Source: Diphasiastrum complanatum
Lineage: Eukaryota; Streptophyta; Lycopodiopsida; Lycopodiales; Lycopodiaceae
DNA length: 62,000 nucleotides
Reading direction: 5' to 3'
Assembly: GCA_029204225.1 (NCBI GenBank)
Contig: CM055092.1
Coordinates: 76,292,590-76,354,589 of the forward strand
In this document: positions 32,910 through 44,199 of the stretch, in pieces
Layout of the letters: every line of letters starts with the position of its first letter
Numbering within the stretch: position 1 is the first letter of the stretch
Made by a program: the position numbers and the translations under genes
The notes under the pieces: generated by a model
Database searches by the model: none
What the model saw: only the letters and a program-made list of their open reading frames with translations
Told to the model about the DNA's origin: nothing

Positions 32910-33110
32910 GACTCTAATGTTTATCTCAAACACAAAGGTTCAAGCTATGTTATAATAGCTCTATATGTTGATGACTCTCTAATAATCAACAATTTGAATC
33001 AGTTGCTTCATTAAACAAAGTCATTATTGTTGAAGAAATTCAAAATGACCAATTCAGGCCCTGTGCATTACCTTCTTGCAATCGAGATAAACAGAGACAG
33101 AGTAAACAGA
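32910..33110 (+). pseudogene. Foreign copia RT fragment inserted between protease and integrase of copia C
   Basis: In the frame starting at 32910 the sequence encodes DSNVYLKHKG, then IIALYVDDSLIINN, a stop, and FKMTNSGPVHYLLAIEINRDR. This is reverse-transcriptase palm sequence with its own YVDD (32964-32975), although copia C has its proper RT at 34.7-35.0 kb. It resembles the RT of copia A (NVYSKH, IALYVDD) more than that of copia C (ILILYVDDIILSGN). The sequence returns to the copia C linker at LDDNVFLGSVNM (33121 onwards). Confidence 0.8.
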
Positions 33111-33120
33111 AGTATCATGA

Positions 33121-34050
33121 GCTTGATGATAATGTTTTTCTTGGAAGTGTGAACATGGTGAAGGAGGAGCTCAATCAAGTGGAGCTTTGGCATAAGAGGT
33201 TGGGTCACCCCAACTTCAAATCTATGGAGATGCTATGCACCAAGGATCTTGCTCTCGCCCTTCCAAAGACACTCTCAAAGTGTGGAAAAAGTTGTGAAGC
33301 TTGTAGCCTCTCAAAGGCGCACAAGCTACCTTTTAATATCTCTTTCACTAGATCTACAAAAGCATTAGATCTTATTCATAGTGATGTGCACTCTTTTTCT
33401 CAAGAATCTAATGGAGGCACGCATCTATGTATGTATCTTTTAATGATGATTACTCTAGATACACTTGGATCAAAAATAAAGTGTTTGAAGCCTTTGTTAA
33501 GTTCAAAACTCTAGTTGAAAATCAAATTGATGCTAGAATTAAAGTATTGAGAAGTGAAATGGTGGAGAGTATATCTCCACCAAGATGATAGAGTTTTGTA
33601 AATCCAATGGCATTAAGAGAGAACTTACATGTACTTATAGTCCTCAACAAAATGGTATAGCCGAGAGGATGAATAGAACACTATGTGAGTGTGCTAAGGC
33701 TTTAAGGATAGATGCATCTCTACCTAAGTCCTTTTGGGGAGAGGCTATTATTTGTGCAACTTATTTGTGTAATAGATTGCCATGTAAGCCCATTGGAGGC
33801 ATAACATCTTATGAGGCTCTATTTTGTAAGAAGCCGAATCTTAAAGATCTAAGAATTTTTGGATCTACTTGCTATGTTTTTCAAGCATTAGATACAAGAA
33901 AAAAGGATGATCCTACTTCTATAAAAGGGATCTTTGTTGGTTATGCTGAAAATAGCAAGGGATATAGAGTCTATAATCCAATCACTAAGAAGATTTTAGT
34001 GAGTAGAGATGTTACTTTTGATGAAGGTAACTACTACAAGTTGAATGTGA
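33121..34050 (+). pseudogene. Copia C integrase (broken)
   Basis: It starts with the GAG-pre-integrase zinc-binding region (ELWHKRLGHPNFKSM ... CEACSLSKAHK, His-His-Cys-Cys). A frameshifted core follows: HSDVHS retains the first catalytic Asp region, and the middle block is scrambled near 33550. SPQQNGIAERMNR has the catalytic Glu, and the copia-specific region GIFVGYAENSKGYRVYNP and VSRDVTFDE follow. Confidence 0.9.
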
Positions 34051-35043
34051 AAGCTTCTAATCCATCTTATGTCAAGGATCTTGTAAGGTTTGAGGAGGAG
34101 CCTATATGTGATCAAGATCTTGAAAATCCATCTCAAGATCCGAGGACTCCAAGGAGATCTACAAGAAGGAAGGCCGAGCCCTCAAGGATCACCTATGTTG
34201 ACAAAGGTGAACAAAGGGAAGATTTACATTCACTTACCTCTTACACTTTTATAACTTCTATGTTTGATGAGCCAAGTTGCTTTGAAGAAGCTATGGAGTC
34301 ACAAGAATGGAGGGATGCCATGCAAAACGAGTATGATGCTCTTATGGAGAATCATACATGGAAGCTTGTGGATCTTCCTCAAGGAAGAAAGCCACTTGAG
34401 TGCAAATGGATCTACAGATTGAAGTACAATCAAGATGGGAGCATCAACAAATACAAGGCAAGGCTAGTGGCAAAGGGGTTCTTGCAAACCAAAGGAGTAG
34501 ATATTGATGAAACTTTTGCTCCTCTTGCTAAGCTATTTCCCATAAGGTTGATTATTTCTCTTGCAACTACTTTCAAGTGGCCTCTATTTCAACTTGATGT
34601 GACTAATGCTTTTCTCAATTTATATTTGGAAGAGGAGATTTTCATGAGGCAATTTCGAGGGCTTCATCAAAGAAGATCAAGAGGAAAAAGTGTGTTTGTT
34701 GCCAAGAAGCCTTTACGGGCTTAAGCAACCACCTAGAGCTTGGTACTCTAGGTTGAATACCTTCTTGAACTCTATTAAGTTTGTTGTAAGTGCTTGTGAT
34801 CCTTCTTTGTACTTAATATTTAATGATGGTAAGATCAGCATTCTCATTTTGTATGTTGATGACATTATCCTTAGTGGAAATGATCTTGATGGTATACAAG
34901 AAGTGAAAGTAGCATTGTTTAAGGAGTTTAAGATGGTGGATCTTGGTAATCTTCATTTCATATTAGTAACAGAAGTTTCAAGAGGCAGGGATTTGAGTTT
35001 TATTTGTCAATCCAAATATGCTTCTTCTATCTTAAAAGTTTGA
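34050..35043 (+). pseudogene. Copia C reverse transcriptase (broken)
   Basis: The fingers block KWIYRLKYNQDGSINKYKAR and LFQLDVTNAFLN (first catalytic Asp) are in the frame ending at 34724. A frameshift near 34680-34720 follows. SLYGLKQPPRAWYSRL and the catalytic ILILYVDDIILSGN are in the next frame. Otherwise well preserved. Confidence 0.9.
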
Positions 35044-35788
35044 AATGAAAGATTGTAAAGGAGTAGAAACTCCTATGGAGCAAAATGTAAAAGTTTCCAA
35101 TAGTGATGATGAAGCATCCTTTGAGGACATCACACTATATAGGAGACTTGTAGGCCCCTTGATCTATCTTACTATAGCTAGAATCCAGGTTATAGTGTAG
35201 GCAAACTAAGCCAATCTATGCAAAATTCATTGGTTTGTCATTGGAAAAATGCAAAAAGGGTATTGAGGTACATCTCGGCCACCAAGAACTTTGGCATTTT
35301 ATATGATGGATCTAATCTTGCCTTAAGGGCATATTCGGATGCTGATTTTGCAGGTGATAAGGTGAATAGGAGGTCCAAATACACAAGTGCTTTTGTTACC
35401 TTCCTTAGCAATGGCATAGTGTCTTGGCTTTCCAAAAAGCAAGATACTACCGAATCGGAATACAAGGCACCAACATCCACAACAAAGGAGATCCTATGGT
35501 TGAAAAGGCTTTTGGTGGAATTACAAGTCATGGAGGCTGAGGAGCAGCCAAGAATATTTTGTGACAACCAATCCCACATTCCATGCAAGGAGCAAGCACA
35601 TAGAGATTGCTCACCATTTTGTGAGGGAAAAGGTTCAAGCAAAGGAGATCAAGCTACATCATGTGTCTTCTTCAGATTTCCTTGCTGATCTACTCACTAA
35701 AGCCTTGACAAAGGCTTCATTTATTAAGTTAAGATCAGCCTTAGGAGTTGTAGATAGATGTACTATAGTTGTATCATGTAAAAATTGA
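35044..35788 (+). pseudogene. Copia C RNase H (broken)
   Basis: AYSDADFAGDKVNRRS contains the conserved Asp of copia RNase H, and VSWLSKKQDT and TESEY follow. Near 35560 the frame slips, and the rest (HARSKHIEIAHHFVREKV, LADLLTKAL) is read in another frame. The purine tract AAAATTGAGAAGGAG and the 3' LTR come next. Confidence 0.9.
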
Positions 35789-35795
35789 GAAGGAG

Positions 35796-36463
35796 TGTTA
35801 GAATTTAGCAATTTTCACATGGTTTTTGATGAATATTAGACATCTATGTGGATCCACACGTGTGAGGACCTGTCCACACGTGTGAAATGACACTTTTAAT
35901 ATTCAGATCCATTTTGATTAGCTTTCATTTGAGTCTAATATGACATCTCCTAAATTATAGGAGTTAGGTCCTAGATTGTAGGAATCTAGAAGGTCAACAC
36001 AAACCACCAATGGATGATGTGGCAAACTTGATAGATCTTATCCAAAGTGGATATGGATAAGTACAATGAGTTGTCCTACACGTGTTGGATGCAGCTTAGA
36101 GAGAGATTATGGTGATTTTGTACTTGATCCATGATGGATCCATTTTTGAGCTAATGATGAGAAATCTTGGTTTGTGTAGCTATCATTGTGTTTTGACTCT
36201 CTTAAGCACTTTTTTTGTTGATGAATGCTTTGTAAATGATAAATAAACTATTTCTCTGTTATCAGGCCATACAGTAGCTGTACTTCACACGTGTGAAGCC
36301 GCGGATCATCTTTTTTTATTGTTCTTGCCTGGAATCACAAAGATTGTCAAGTAGAAGCTAGATTTGGAAGCTAGTCTTGATATAGATCAAGATCCCAAGC
36401 TACCAATCACTCTTTGTGATTATTTGTAGATCAATTTCAGTCCATAAACTCTGAAATTTGACA
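35796..36463 (+). repeat. 3' LTR of copia C
   Basis: Starts TGTTAGAATTTAGC after a polypurine tract (AATTGAGAAGGAG) and ends GAAATTTGACA, followed by CAAAT. Length 668 bp. It contains CACACGTGTG at 35855 and 35875, and the perfect 14-bp palindrome TTCACACGTGTGAA at 36284-36297. Relative to the 5' LTR it has an extra ACTTGATCCATGATGG block and other small differences, so the insertion is older than copia D. Confidence 0.9.
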
Positions 36464-36468
36464 CAAAT

Positions 36469-37674
36469 CATTTTTAAGTTAACCAATAGATCTATCAAAA
36501 CAGATTTGTTAACTCTACAAGTAATTGTTTCTACAATACTTGAACATATGTCTATGTTCAACAACCAGTTTAAGTGCACCAGATAACCTTAGTTACCAGG
36601 AATACATAGTACATCCAAACAAGATAATCGTGCACATATGAAAAAAATCTCACTATGACCCAGTACGTAAACACATATGTCCTTATCTGGCAAATTCCTC
36701 CAAAATCTGCATATGTTACTCACATGTCTCACTGAGAATCTTGTAACTCAGTTATAGAAGATTCTATTTCTCTTGAGTAAATAACATATCTGGGAAATCT
36801 CTGAAGTGAATAATTCCACATCACAAGTTTTCCAACCATCATACTTTTATCAACAAAATTCCTTCAATCATTCAACCTACTTCTCTTAGTGCACAAACCA
36901 AGATTAGGCTGACTTATACAGACATCTTTGGACATAAGGTTAATATTAAAGCTTTAGATTAAAGCTTTATTCCACTGATCCAATCCATAACTAAATGGTA
37001 CTTGGTAGCCAATCAGTGAACCTTAATTTAATACTTATTCCTATCATTTTATTCTCCCCCTTTTAAAAGAAATTCCACAATTTCGATTAAAAAGTTCTCA
37101 GGAGACAACATTAAGATATCAAAGATTCGAAAAAGTCAGTAATGAGTATCTAATGCTATTACAAACCGGACTTTTTCCTCAAAATCATACAATATCTTAT
37201 CCCGAGTGACATAAACATTACTCTCAATAATTAACTATCGAATAGAGATGATTATTTGGGCTCGTGAAGTCTCAATTCCACTTAATCCATTGAAAACATC
37301 AATTGATTCTGAGCTATATTCACAAACTGAAATGTAAGTATGAATTCATATAACTTTAACATTCCTTCATAACCTAGTTCTACACTGGAAGGAATTATAT
37401 GAATCTCAATCCAATTGCCTTGTATTTAGGAAATCTCTAAAAAGTAGAGGTTTCAATTAAAAGAGAAATAGGTTTTAAGGGTTTTCGATTTGAAATTTAT
37501 GAGATACCATTGAGGGATCCAGATCTATATCTCATAACCTCTCCAAATACCCTAAACAAGTTTAACCAATGGTTTCAACTATTAGTATTACCAATAATGT
37601 AATTACTACCCACTGGTCTACAAATCATTCTCACACAAGAATTCTCCCTTTGAAATCAATGATGTCCCATACCA
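36469..37674 (-). other. Decayed internal sequence of gypsy G
   Basis: It lies between the RT fragment and the copia insertion on the minus strand, where RNase H and integrase would be expected. No motif survives that I can name. Confidence 0.45.
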
Positions 37675-37935
37675 TCAGTTTCTTCTCCAAAAAAGTTCTT
37701 TGCTTTTAGATATGCACTTTAGAACATCAAAAAGATTATATGACCATGCTATATCCAAATATAGGTTCCGATCTTCAACCATTTCCAGAAAAATACCCCC
37801 TACTATTGAATTTTCCATTTCCTTGAGTTTTCCACAGTAAACGACAATATCATCTAGGAATTCCACTAGGCATTGACCCCGATATGGACGAGAAATCTCG
37901 TTCATAAATAGTTGAAATAACTCAAGTGTATTCAT
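37675..37935 (-). pseudogene. Gypsy G reverse transcriptase fragment
   Basis: The frame LFMNEISRPYRGQCLVEFLDDIVVYC matches the gypsy RT palm, with catalytic F-L-D-D. Downstream residues (LYLDIAWSYNLF) fit the thumb region (consensus L-x-L-N-x-x-K-C-x-F) loosely. Heavily decayed. Confidence 0.8.
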
Positions 37936-38822
37936 CAGAAAACAAGAGGAAAAAATTCAAAGTAACTGAAGTATAACTAATAGATATCAGTATATATATC
38001 CAAAATGGTACAAGGAATTCAGTTCCTTCAAGAAGATTATTAACCGCATTATCCGATAATTTAGAGATCTAAAACCTCCATCTGAATTTCCAATACCAGA
38101 TATGCACATATCTATTCCACCAAATACTGGAGTACCCTCATATTTGTTCCTAATGAATTGCAATAATCCATTAACAAAATTGTGAGCACATGGCTTTACT
38201 GTCACATAAACAACCCATCTAGCTGGTACTATACTCCCGAATTCCTACCATCTGAGAGTTCCAACTCTTAGAAATAGGGCTCTTTGAAGTACCAATGTGA
38301 ACCAAGTGTCATTTTCGTTCCAATGTGACAATTTCCTATAACGAATAGGGTCAATCATGGTCCTATAGATATCCAAAATAAATTCAACTTAATGAGTTCA
38401 AGATACCGGTGCTATGCAGTTTCTATACAGGGATTACAGGGATTATTAACCAATCCAGATTACACAACACTAACACATTTACCTACTTATGTGTCTCATT
38501 TTTTTTCCTCCCATAGATTTTTCGTTCACCCATAAAATTTATTAACGAAGGCCCCGAAAACTCCTTTGACACCAGTAAATGCTAGGCTACTTCCCTTTTG
38601 ACCACACCAGTTCATTTTCATGACCTTCTTAAAGTTCCCTGAATCAATGGAAAATCAATAAAATTTGGTTCCGGTTACTCTTTACGATATTCGATACACT
38701 TGTTTTCTAATCGAATATAGAGCTCCCTCTCAAAAATTATGACCTTATTTCATTTATTCACTTTAACAAGAATCTGGAAAGCGTTAATTTGCCCCAATCC
38801 ACAGGTCTCATGATCTTGACAT
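37936..38822 (-). other. Decayed gag/protease region of gypsy G
   Basis: By position between primer site and RT. A 72-codon frame (38205-37987) shows no diagnostic motif. Confidence 0.4.
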
Positions 38823-38823
38823 G

Positions 38824-38835
38824 GCTCTGATACCA
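38824..38835 (-). other. Primer-binding site of gypsy G
   Basis: The minus strand reads TGGTATCAGAGC exactly. Confidence 0.85.
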
Positions 38836-38836
38836 A

Positions 38837-39925
38837 TATAGGAAAACACAAAGGAGATAGTGGAGCAAAACCACCCAACCAATCCTAAAGATCAAAATCA
38901 TTTAAGATAAGCCTAGTGGTGCAACACCGAAGTCGGAAAGGAAGAACCATAAAAAAAAATACCATTTAACTCAATTAATTAGGAGTAATCCAACTCCAGA
39001 GTTAAATCAATAAAAAACACAGAACTAGGAACACAAAATTCTCACTAATTGTGTTTTTGCCTGGAGAACCAAACCATCAATTTGTCAAGATCGGTATAGC
39101 CAAAATTCCAAATCAGATTTTATAGAGACTGAGAGTAAATAGGTTTATCATTGAAAACCACCTCGAGTCAGCAAGCTACATAATCACAGGAGTTCCAAGA
39201 ACTCGGTTGCATCCACAATTATACCAGCATGCATCCACAATCCAAAGTCTAAATTTGTCACAGTTTAGAGGGTCACCAGTTTACAATACTTATCTATGTT
39301 TTCAGTTTTCAGTTCACAGTTTACATGCTTCACAAGACGATTAGTCTGAAAACCTTAAATCCTCACATGCAAACCATAAGTTCAAGATTTTCAGCAACGG
39401 TCAGCTTATTCATCTAGGATAATTTGATTCCTCATCAATTTATTAACAAATAACTTGCTACTAAATCTGAAACAAAATTGTCCACAACATTATGGACTCA
39501 AAAAAAATAGATTTGAACAAGAAAGTGGATCTATTCAAGCAGATCAATCTACTTCAAATGGAAATTTAAACAAGATTTCAGAAAACATAAGAATGGATTC
39601 ACACAATTCCACAACATCTCTAAAAAAATCAAACAAGGAGAAGAGCACTCTACCACCAAGTTTGAAAAGCATGCTTTACACAAGAATTAGTGAATCCAAG
39701 CCCAATTTCTCTTGATTCATGCATACCTCCTGCCTATAACAGTCACACGTACATGCACAAATCCATATGTCTCAATTAGAGTGTCTGGGTCCTCTCAAGG
39801 TCATTAGTCACCAACAAGCCTCGATGTGGAATAAAATCTAGGCGTGACCAATAGTCTCGAACACTGGAGGGCCGATCTGCCATATTAGGACTATCCCATG
39901 TCCATAACTAAATATGGCAATAACA
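38837..39925 (-). repeat. 5' LTR of gypsy G
   Basis: On the minus strand it begins TGTTATTGCCATATT at 39925 and runs to just before the primer site, about 1.09 kb. Only its first 210 bases have a counterpart at the other end of the element. It contains an extra 28-base piece (around 39845-39875) absent from the 3' copy. Confidence 0.7.
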
Positions 39926-41090
39926 CAAGTAGTGATTAGCATTATCTATCTTCACATGAAGTTTAAAGTTTGATTCAAGTGTGATGTGTAGAAACATTAC
40001 AAAATTTTAGAAATAGACACAATAAACAAGGTGATCAAAGAAGGGAAAGAAGTGTTTTCCTTGCAAATGTAGACGATTGCCAATGGTAGATCTAGACATA
40101 CATTGAGTATCATTGAAACTTATAAAAAGAGCTGATTAAAACCCATGCAATTGGCTTCCTACAACCCTTGATTGGTGGAGCAGGAGGTGCTCTCAAGAAC
40201 AATGTTGATATGGTTGTGCACTAGGGTCATGGCTCTTCTACCATTTCATCAATTGTGAAGTAGATGAGTTGTTTCAATGACGAGGTATGGATTTCCCTCT
40301 AACTATGTGCATGTTTATCAAGCATATCACAATATGCTCATTTCTTTGTTATTTTAATATTCTAGTGTGCTCACACTCAACTATCTTGGTTTGTAAACAT
40401 TCACAACCATCATACAACCATGCAATGATTGACTCACACTTCCATAACAACATGAAAAATTGGTGGAAATATTTCAAGGAGTGCATGCAAAACCAAAGGC
40501 TTGGTTCTAAGACCATTTTCAAAAGATGTTGAATCAAAAAAAAAAATCATCCAACTGAGACATCCATACTCGTGTAATTTTAACCAAGAAGTCCTTAGAT
40601 TTAATTGTTATTATTAGTGATTATTTATCAGAGAAATGGAAACACAACTAGCATATAGTATATTTCAAAATGTTACTGCATTGTGGTCAAACAACATTTT
40701 AGGCTAAAATTCATTAATGAGTTGCCTATCTATGTCAGGATTCAAATGATCAAATCCATCTGAAAACTTGGGAGGATCTACAGAAGGCCTTTTTGAAGCA
40801 CTATTGGAAAGAACAGGATGAAGAGAAAGATGATGTGCATGCTTATTGTTGCGCCAGCACCTCAAAGGGCGCAGGGACTTGAGCGGTTTTCCAAAGACAT
40901 TTTTAAGTCTAATATTCATCCAACATGAACTCGTTGAAAAGCCAACTTATAAAATGTAACAAGCCTAACCATTCAGACTTGGGAAAATTGCAATCCCAGC
41001 CAACCCGAAAGCAAAAGGTAACCAAAGGCAAAGACAAGTCACTCATGAAATTCCAAGGCATATTAGTTGCCCAACTGACTAAATAGCATA
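39926..41090. other. Unassigned sequence
   Basis: No gene or element recognised. Short open frames on both strands are uninformative. Confidence 0.45.
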
Positions 41091-41542
41091 GCGACAAGTT
41101 TCACGTCGGTGACGTGGATCCTTAGGCACTAGTGGCACAAAAAGCTTGTAGTAAGGGTCTTTCCAAGTTTCTGTCTGCCGAACTCCCTCTATAGTTCTTG
41201 TGTGATTCGGTGCGCCCCCTCTGTCTTGGAACATGATGTTGTTTGGTAAAGCACACTTTTTTGGACTTAGTTTTCATTTCGCTTAAGCCTGGCCCGGATA
41301 TGGGTCATGGGAGCCGTCCTGGCGGGCCGAATCAACTTGGCTCCTGGACATGGGTTCTAGAAGCTGACTAGGCCATGACTCGAGCTCAAAGGCTAGCTCA
41401 TGACTTGTGACTACTTGATTGGCTTACCACAGGTCAGAAGCTTAGTCATTGACTTTCTAACTTGCTCTGGGACTTTATGGATTGTCACCCCTTAGAGGCT
41501 ATAGGGCACATGGGTGCACCCAAGTCAGCTTTACAACACCCC

Positions 41543-41584
<42 letters not shown>

Positions 41585-42165
41585 GTTTGAGAAAGTTAAT
41601 GTCCTCATCAGGGCCAAACTAGAATCTAAGACTCATGGTGCGGTCTTGATTCATCGGCCGTAGAAACACAAAATAAATGTACATTTGCAGTAGCACAGGA
41701 AAAGTGTAGATTAAGTTCACTTCCGTAAAACCTGTGTAGAGTTGCGATTGATTTATTGACAAATAAGAAAGATATCTAAGAGTTCTTTGAACTTCAATGG
41801 TCGCTCCCAAGAAGCCTCCATGAGTGGAGCCCATAGCCACTTCACTAGATATCCACATTGAGTGCCAGTTTGCTTTCTATGTGTCAATACTCGTTTTGGA
41901 ACAAGTTGACCCTTTGTATCATCAAGTGTTGTTGGTGGGTGACGGAGTTCATGTTGACAATCAAATCACTCATCCGGTTTGTACCATTTTAGTAATGAGA
42001 TATGAAACACGTTGTATATATCCAAGGTTGACAGTAGTGTCAATCGATAAGCCACTGGATTGACCTTTTTCATGATATAATAGGGACCAGCATAAGGGTG
42101 AAGAAACTTGTATTTAGCATGTCTTGGGGAAACTACTCAAGTCCCAGCGAGGTGCCGACACAATA
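41091..42165 (+). repeat. LTR remnant with poly-C run
   Basis: Inferred because it directly precedes a plus-strand primer-binding site at 42168. It holds the inverted pair CACGTC-GGT-GACGTG (41102-41116) and a run of 39 C (41544-41582). The left boundary is not determined. Confidence 0.4.
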
Positions 42166-42167
42166 TC

Positions 42168-42179
42168 TGGTATCAGAGC
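42168..42179 (+). other. Retrotransposon primer-binding site
   Basis: TGGTATCAGAGC exactly. No gag or pol domain follows on this strand before another LTR-like sequence begins at 42606. Confidence 0.75.
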
Positions 42180-42605
42180 TGACTAGTAGGTCAGCACATG
42201 AGTCTCATAGGGATGGCCACTTTTTGGGACTCATTGGAACATCTATTGTTTAAGGTGTTGCACATAGTGTAGGCAAGGGTGCATCCATGACCGGAGTGGT
42301 CGGCGGAACTGGGGACTTGATGCTACAAGGTGTTGCCCTTGAGGTGTAAGCACAGTCAGTTCTCGTGGTTCGGGCCTGGCACCATCTGCACATAAGACAA
42401 ATAAGGCAAAGTGATGCCTATGTATGTGAAAGCACAATTTGTGCCTTGTGGGATGCATGGTGACATATTCGAACTGTACGGGTGAACCACTGATACATAG
42501 ATGTAGCTCGAATTTAGGTGTAAAACATAGGTGGTTAGCTATCAATGCAGGTGTTGAAGGTAATTTATGTAAATAAAAAAAAAAAGTCGAAAAAAGAAAA
42601 CTAGG

Positions 42606-43140
42606 TGCGAGGGCTGTGGCATTCTGCATGCGTAAGTCTATAGCCCAATGAGCACATGTTAATTATTGTATGGAATAAAATAGACTTGGGCCATGTAAAT
42701 AAAACAATGTAAAAGGCCCAAAGTCTAAGTTGATTAAGTTTTGATTAAGTTCCAATTAGTAGTCAAAGTCAAATTGGTGGTAGGTGGAGTGTGCTTCTTT
42801 GTGCACCATATATCTAGTTGTGTTTCTTTTGAAGAGCTAGGATTTCAATCCTTCCCTCAATGAAGTAGCCAATAGAAGCAAAGGGGCAAGGGCCTCCCCA
42901 AGAAAAAAAAGACACCTCTTGTACTCCATTTTACATCTAACTGAGAGGAGGAAACTCTACCAATTTGAGCAATCAAGCATCCTCATATGCTTTGATATTT
43001 TCTAATGCTATTTCTTGTGAATGTTGCTATTTCATTAACTCTTGCCATTTCATTGTTTAATGTTTTTAATGCTTCTACATTAGAAAATGGTATTAGCATG
43101 TGAGTAGCCTCCCTCTAACTCTCTTCTCTTTTCTCTCTTT
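42606..43140 (+). repeat. LTR-like copy, plus orientation
   Basis: It begins TGCGAGGGC and shares AGCCCAATGAGCAC, GGGCAAGGGCC, AAAAGACACCTCTTGTAC and GAGGAGGAAACTCTACCAATT with 46154-45590 read on the minus strand. A pyrimidine-rich end (CTCTCTTCTCTTTTCTCTC) is shared too. Moderate identity, with indels. Confidence 0.7.
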
Positions 43141-43655
43141 CACTACTATAATGGATGACATGTGTGGTTAGTGTTAGGTGATGGGGTTAGAGTAGTGCTA
43201 AGGTTAGAAAGCAACTAAATAGGCAACTAAATATAGTTTGAGACCTATCCTAGTGGAACTAACCCTTCTTAACAGACAGAGGGCTACTCGACCGCTATTC
43301 CTATGACCCTACAACAGGATAGCTAACGATTGTTTAGCTATAAGGCCTGAATAAACAGTAGTAATGCTCAATAGAACAAATCAGTAATGTGGACAAAAAT
43401 GTACTCTTGAATAAAAATCAGAAAGTGATACATGGGCGTGAAGCTAGGCGCAATTCAGTGAGGCACAGATATTTTAGAGCTTCTGTCTTTTCTTCTTTAA
43501 TCAACTATATCTTTTATAGACTGAAATATATTATTTACAAGTCTTTCATGTCAATAATTTATACCTACTTAATTAATTACAACCGACTTGTAGTTGGTAT
43601 CCACCTTTTAGATAATAAAGACTATGTACAAGTAGGTTGAACTGCCATAAAGTCT
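43141..43655. other. Unassigned sequence
   Basis: No feature recognised between the LTR-like copy and the GTCGA-rich array. Confidence 0.45.
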
Positions 43656-43885
43656 TATGACAATATGTGGATCGACTTTTCCCTGATGAGGGAGTCAAGT
43701 AAGTCGACTTGGCTGAGAGTTGATGAAAAGTCGATGAAGTCGAGCAAGTCGACGAAGTCGAGTTGTCGATGGAGTTGATGGACAATGGAATGGAGTACAT
43801 CGGGCACTTCAACGTCGGGGTACTTCGATGTCGAGTGAGTTGATGAAGTTAAAGTCGATGTCGATGAAGTCGAACAATATCCATA
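43656..43885. repeat. GTCGA-rich degenerate array
   Basis: GTCGA or GTCGATGAA recurs about a dozen times in 220 bases (AAGTCGATGAAGTCGAGCAAGTCGACG and similar). The core resembles the GGTCGAGAT array at 5.6-5.9 kb. The Ser/Thr-rich minus-strand open frames are by-products. Confidence 0.7.
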
Positions 43886-44084
43886 AAGATTCAGGGTGGT
43901 TGTATACATGTCTATCTGCAAACATGTTCACTTGTGAATGAATTGGTTGAGATTGTTGAGAGGTTGCATGGCAAGCAGACTCATCATCTTAAGGGGTCAA
44001 TGGATCACATGGAAAGAGGCCCTTTAGGGTCGTGTTCCTAAGTCCTTAAAGGGCCTACTCCACTTACAAGTTAGTACGTTTCAA

Positions 44085-44162
44085 TTAGTGCTAACTGAGA
44101 AGTGTGTTGCCCCACTTACAATTAACTCACACAAGTTAGCTCACATATTCAGTTAGCACTAA
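44085..44162. repeat. 14-bp perfect inverted repeat
   Basis: TTAGTGCTAACTGA (44085-44098) and TCAGTTAGCACTAA (44149-44162) are exact reverse complements 50 bases apart. Related GTTAGCT and GTTAACT words also surround 61885-61945. Confidence 0.75.
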
Positions 44163-44199
44163 CTTGGACTAGATCGTTTTGTGCTCCTCACTACCTATT

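Larger units (their letters stand above)
30557..36463 (+). mobile_element. Ty1/copia element C nested in gypsy G
   Basis: The element starts TGTTAGAATTTAGC and ends TTTGACA. It is flanked by the 5-bp direct repeat CAAAT (30552-30556 and 36464-36468), the expected target duplication. The interior has gag, zinc knuckle, protease, integrase, RT and RNase H in copia order on the plus strand, all with stops or frameshifts. An unrelated RT fragment lies between protease and integrase. No standard primer site is visible after the 5' LTR, consistent with replacement of the LTR end. Confidence 0.9.
28846..39925 (-). mobile_element. Decayed chromovirus-type gypsy element G, split by copia C
   Basis: Two same-direction copies of one LTR segment (28846-29024 and about 39715-39925) bracket minus-strand gypsy remains. 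The order on the minus strand is LTR, primer site (38835-38824), faint gag/protease remnants, RT fragment (37935-37675), the copia C insertion (30557-36463), a chromodomain (29223-29025), a polypurine tract and the start of the 3' LTR. The interior is heavily decayed, with no frame longer than about 90 codons. Without the nested copia the element is about 5.2 kb. Confidence 0.8.
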
